Shown here: positions 50,842 through 52,249 of the stretch, piece by piece
Numbering within the stretch: the first letter of the stretch is position 1
Layout: every line of letters starts with the position of its first letter
DNA from: DAOTUL01 sp034437435
GTDB lineage: Bacteria > Chloroflexota > Anaerolineae > Aggregatilineales > Phototrophicaceae
NCBI GenBank assembly: GCA_964417785.1
Contig: CAYQJO010000003.1
Span: 1 to 52,249, forward strand
Direction: 5' to 3'
DNA: 52,249 bases
Translations under genes and position numbers: made by a program
Notes under the pieces: generated by a model
What the model was told of the DNA's origin: nothing
The model's input: the letters and a program-made list of their open reading frames with translations, nothing else
The model's database searches: none

Positions 50842-52086
50842 ATGCCACGCAGCCGTTTATTCTGGGCGGTCGCCCTGGGCCATATGGTCAACGATTTCTT
50901 CATGAGCGCCGGGCCGGTCATCCTGGCCTTTTTGAGCGTCAGCCTTCTCCCCATGAGCAACACCCAGATCGGCCTGACCGTCAGCGCCTCGCAGCTTGCC
51001 GGGGCGGTCAGCCAGCCGGGGTTCGGCCTGTGGGCAGACCGGACCGGGGGGCGCTGGCTGGGTGCCGGGGGTGTCGCCTGGACGGTTAGCTTCTTCATGG
51101 TGTGTCTGGTTGGGGCGCAAACGGGCGCGTTCTGGCTGATGTTTCTCCCCTTTGTGGTGCGTGCGTTGGGCAGCGGCGCGTTTCACCCGGTCGGTTCCAT
51201 GCACGCCTCCGACAGCGACAACAACCGCAGCGCCAGCAATATGGCCTATTTCTTCCTGATGGGCCAACTGGGATTGGCCCTCGGTCCCGCCCTGGCCGGC
51301 TTCATCCTCGACCTGACCAACCCGGATATGGCGGCAACCTTCACCCATAGTATCAGTCAGGCGGTGAATTTTGAGGTCAACTGGTGGGGGACGGTCAACT
51401 CGGTGTTCATTCTCGGCATCATCGCCTTTCCGGTGGTGGGCTTCATGCTGACGACCATTCCCAACCGGGCGCGTTATCTTTCAGGCCGCGAGATGGCCGC
51501 TGCCGCCGTAACCAAAACGACTACGACCGAGAACGCCCGTCTGCCGGTGCGCGGCTTCTTGCTTCTGGGCCTGATGGTGGGATTGCGCAGCCTGGGCCAG
51601 CCCGGCTCGGTCACGTTTATCCCGGTTCTGTTCCAAGACAAAGGCTGGACACCTGCCGAATACGGCGCGATCACCAGTTCCTTCTGGATTGCATCCGGTG
51701 TCGCCGGGGTGATCTTTGGCAATCTGGCCGACCGCATCGACCGGCGGCTGGTGGTCACAGGGAGTATGCTCTCGTCGGCACCGGCTTTCTTCCTGCTGCC
51801 GCTGGTAGATGGACCACTGGCGTTTGTCATGGCGATTCTGGCGGGTGGTCTCTCCGGCGGATCGCACAGTATCATTGTGGTCCTGGCGCAGGATATGGTG
51901 CCGTCGGCCAAAGCGTTCGCGTCGGGTTCCATCCTGGGGTTCATCTTCGCGATGGCGGCCCTGGGCAGCTTCTTGATCGGCACCATTTCCGACCAGATCG
52001 GCCTGGGCGTAACCTTTCAACTGGTGGCCGGTTTGATGGCGGTTGCTGGCATGCTGGCGCTGAATCTGCCGTCTCGCAGCCGCTAG
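50842..52086 (+). CDS. MFS transporter (fosmidomycin-resistance-like)
   Basis: The 414-residue product has about twelve helices. It begins RLFWAVALGHMVNDFFMSAGPVILAFL, the Fsr-type H-x-x-N-D start. The loop GLWADRTGGRW is the MFS A-motif and FGNLADRIDRRLV is its repeat in the second half. It probably exports a small molecule. The start is ATG 50842, with AAGGA upstream, 70 bases after the previous stop, so it may have its own promoter. Confidence 0.9.
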   Translation: MPRSRLFWAVALGHMVNDFFMSAGPVILAFLSVSLLPMSNTQIGLTVSASQLAGAVSQPGFGLWADRTGGRWLGAGGVAWTVSFFMVCLVGAQTGAFWLMFLPFVVRALGSGAFHPVGSMHASDSDNNRSASNMAYFFLMGQLGLALGPALAGFILDLTNPDMAATFTHSISQAVNFEVNWWGTVNSVFILGIIAFPVVGFMLTTIPNRARYLSGREMAAAAVTKTTTTENARLPVRGFLLLGLMVGLRSLGQPGSVTFIPVLFQDKGWTPAEYGAITSSFWIASGVAGVIFGNLADRIDRRLVVTGSMLSSAPAFFLLPLVDGPLAFVMAILAGGLSGGSHSIIVVLAQDMVPSAKAFASGSILGFIFAMAALGSFLIGTISDQIGLGVTFQLVAGLMAVAGMLALNLPSRSR

Positions 52087-52221
52087 ACCAGATCGAGGAC
52101 GCGCAGCAGGCTCGATCAACACATCATGCAGCACAGATACGGTCTCTGGGCTTTAACTACACCGCATGCTGCTTTAAGGCTTTTCCAGAAAAATACATAG
52201 CCCGGTGTTCTACATTTCTGC

Positions 52222-52241
52222 GGACGGCAATAATGCCGTCC
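52222..52241. repeat. dispersed GGACGGC hairpin at the window edge
   Basis: The arms GGACGGCA and TGCCGTCC have 8 pairs and an ATAA loop, followed by CTAC. The sequence between the MFS stop and here (52087-52221) shows no gene. The CCTAC end resembles the end of the repeat at 46151-46212. Confidence 0.55.
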
Positions 52242-52249
52242 CTACCCAC

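Overview
The window looks like a metagenome-assembled scaffold of a free-living bacterium, most likely a Chloroflexota (Anaerolineae-like) lineage. This taxon is an inference. It rests on lipoproteins with long Thr/Pro linkers, an SH3b lipoprotein, GT39-type glycosyltransferases carrying short in-frame palindromic repeats, a short-M-domain ClpC, a mycobacterial-type FprA, and a LexA with a GAAC-N4-GTTC operator. No rRNA, CRISPR array, prophage or intact transposon is present. Three runs of exactly 100 N (3923-4022, 15660-15759, 17431-17530) are scaffold gaps inside genes. No gene-free stretch exceeds 300 bases.

Layout. 1-7912 (minus): clpC, ribosomal protein S1, a chelatase I-subunit/vWA gene pair joined by an A9 slippery run, and an SH3 lipoprotein. 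8006-8078: tRNA-Arg(ACG) with a terminator. 8170-12289: pentapeptide protein, an orphan OmpR-type regulator, an M50 membrane protease, a lipoprotein and a small membrane protein. 12407-18433 (plus): a tightly coupled run of membrane protein, MscS channel, membrane protein, glycosyltransferase, M24 peptidase and WD40 protein. 18408-21350 (minus): ABC-2 exporter with its TetR regulator and palindromic operator, then lexA. 21512-25987 (plus): a PGRP-type amidase, then a four-gene ATGA-coupled cassette (HTH regulator, double SRPBCC protein, two BtrH_N/DUF4872-like proteins). This cassette is the best candidate for an undescribed system. 25955-29608 (minus): tandem GNAT, FprA and HtrA. 29765-32695 (plus): acetyl-CoA synthetase and aldo/keto reductase. 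32733-36911: CheY-like protein, sulfatase, a pteridine-reductase-like SDR with an altered catalytic Tyr, and a CoxE-type vWA protein. 36949-37139: relic of an IS200/IS605 (TnpB) right end. 37140-42961 (minus): YceI and its TetR, M23 peptidase, lipoprotein, guaA, xpt, an EthD-like protein and a membrane-anchored helical protein. 43092-52086 (plus): an envelope cluster of glycoside hydrolase, Nif3-like protein, GT39, TIGR01777 epimerase, C39/TPR protein and beta-propeller protein, then an MFS transporter.

How the parts work together. Many neighbours are joined by ATGA, TAATG or TGATG overlaps, so translational coupling is the rule. The two glycosyltransferase neighbourhoods (14644-16292 and 43092-50771) share an envelope theme. 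Three regulators sit beside recognisable palindromic operators: TetR at 20563, TetR at 38391 and LexA. The strongest single observation is the A9 run at 5375-5383. A -1 shift there would fuse the AAA+ subunit to the vWA domain, giving a roughly 688-residue chelatase D-type subunit. Known programmed frameshifting in chlD genes makes this plausible, but a homopolymer sequencing error is the main alternative.
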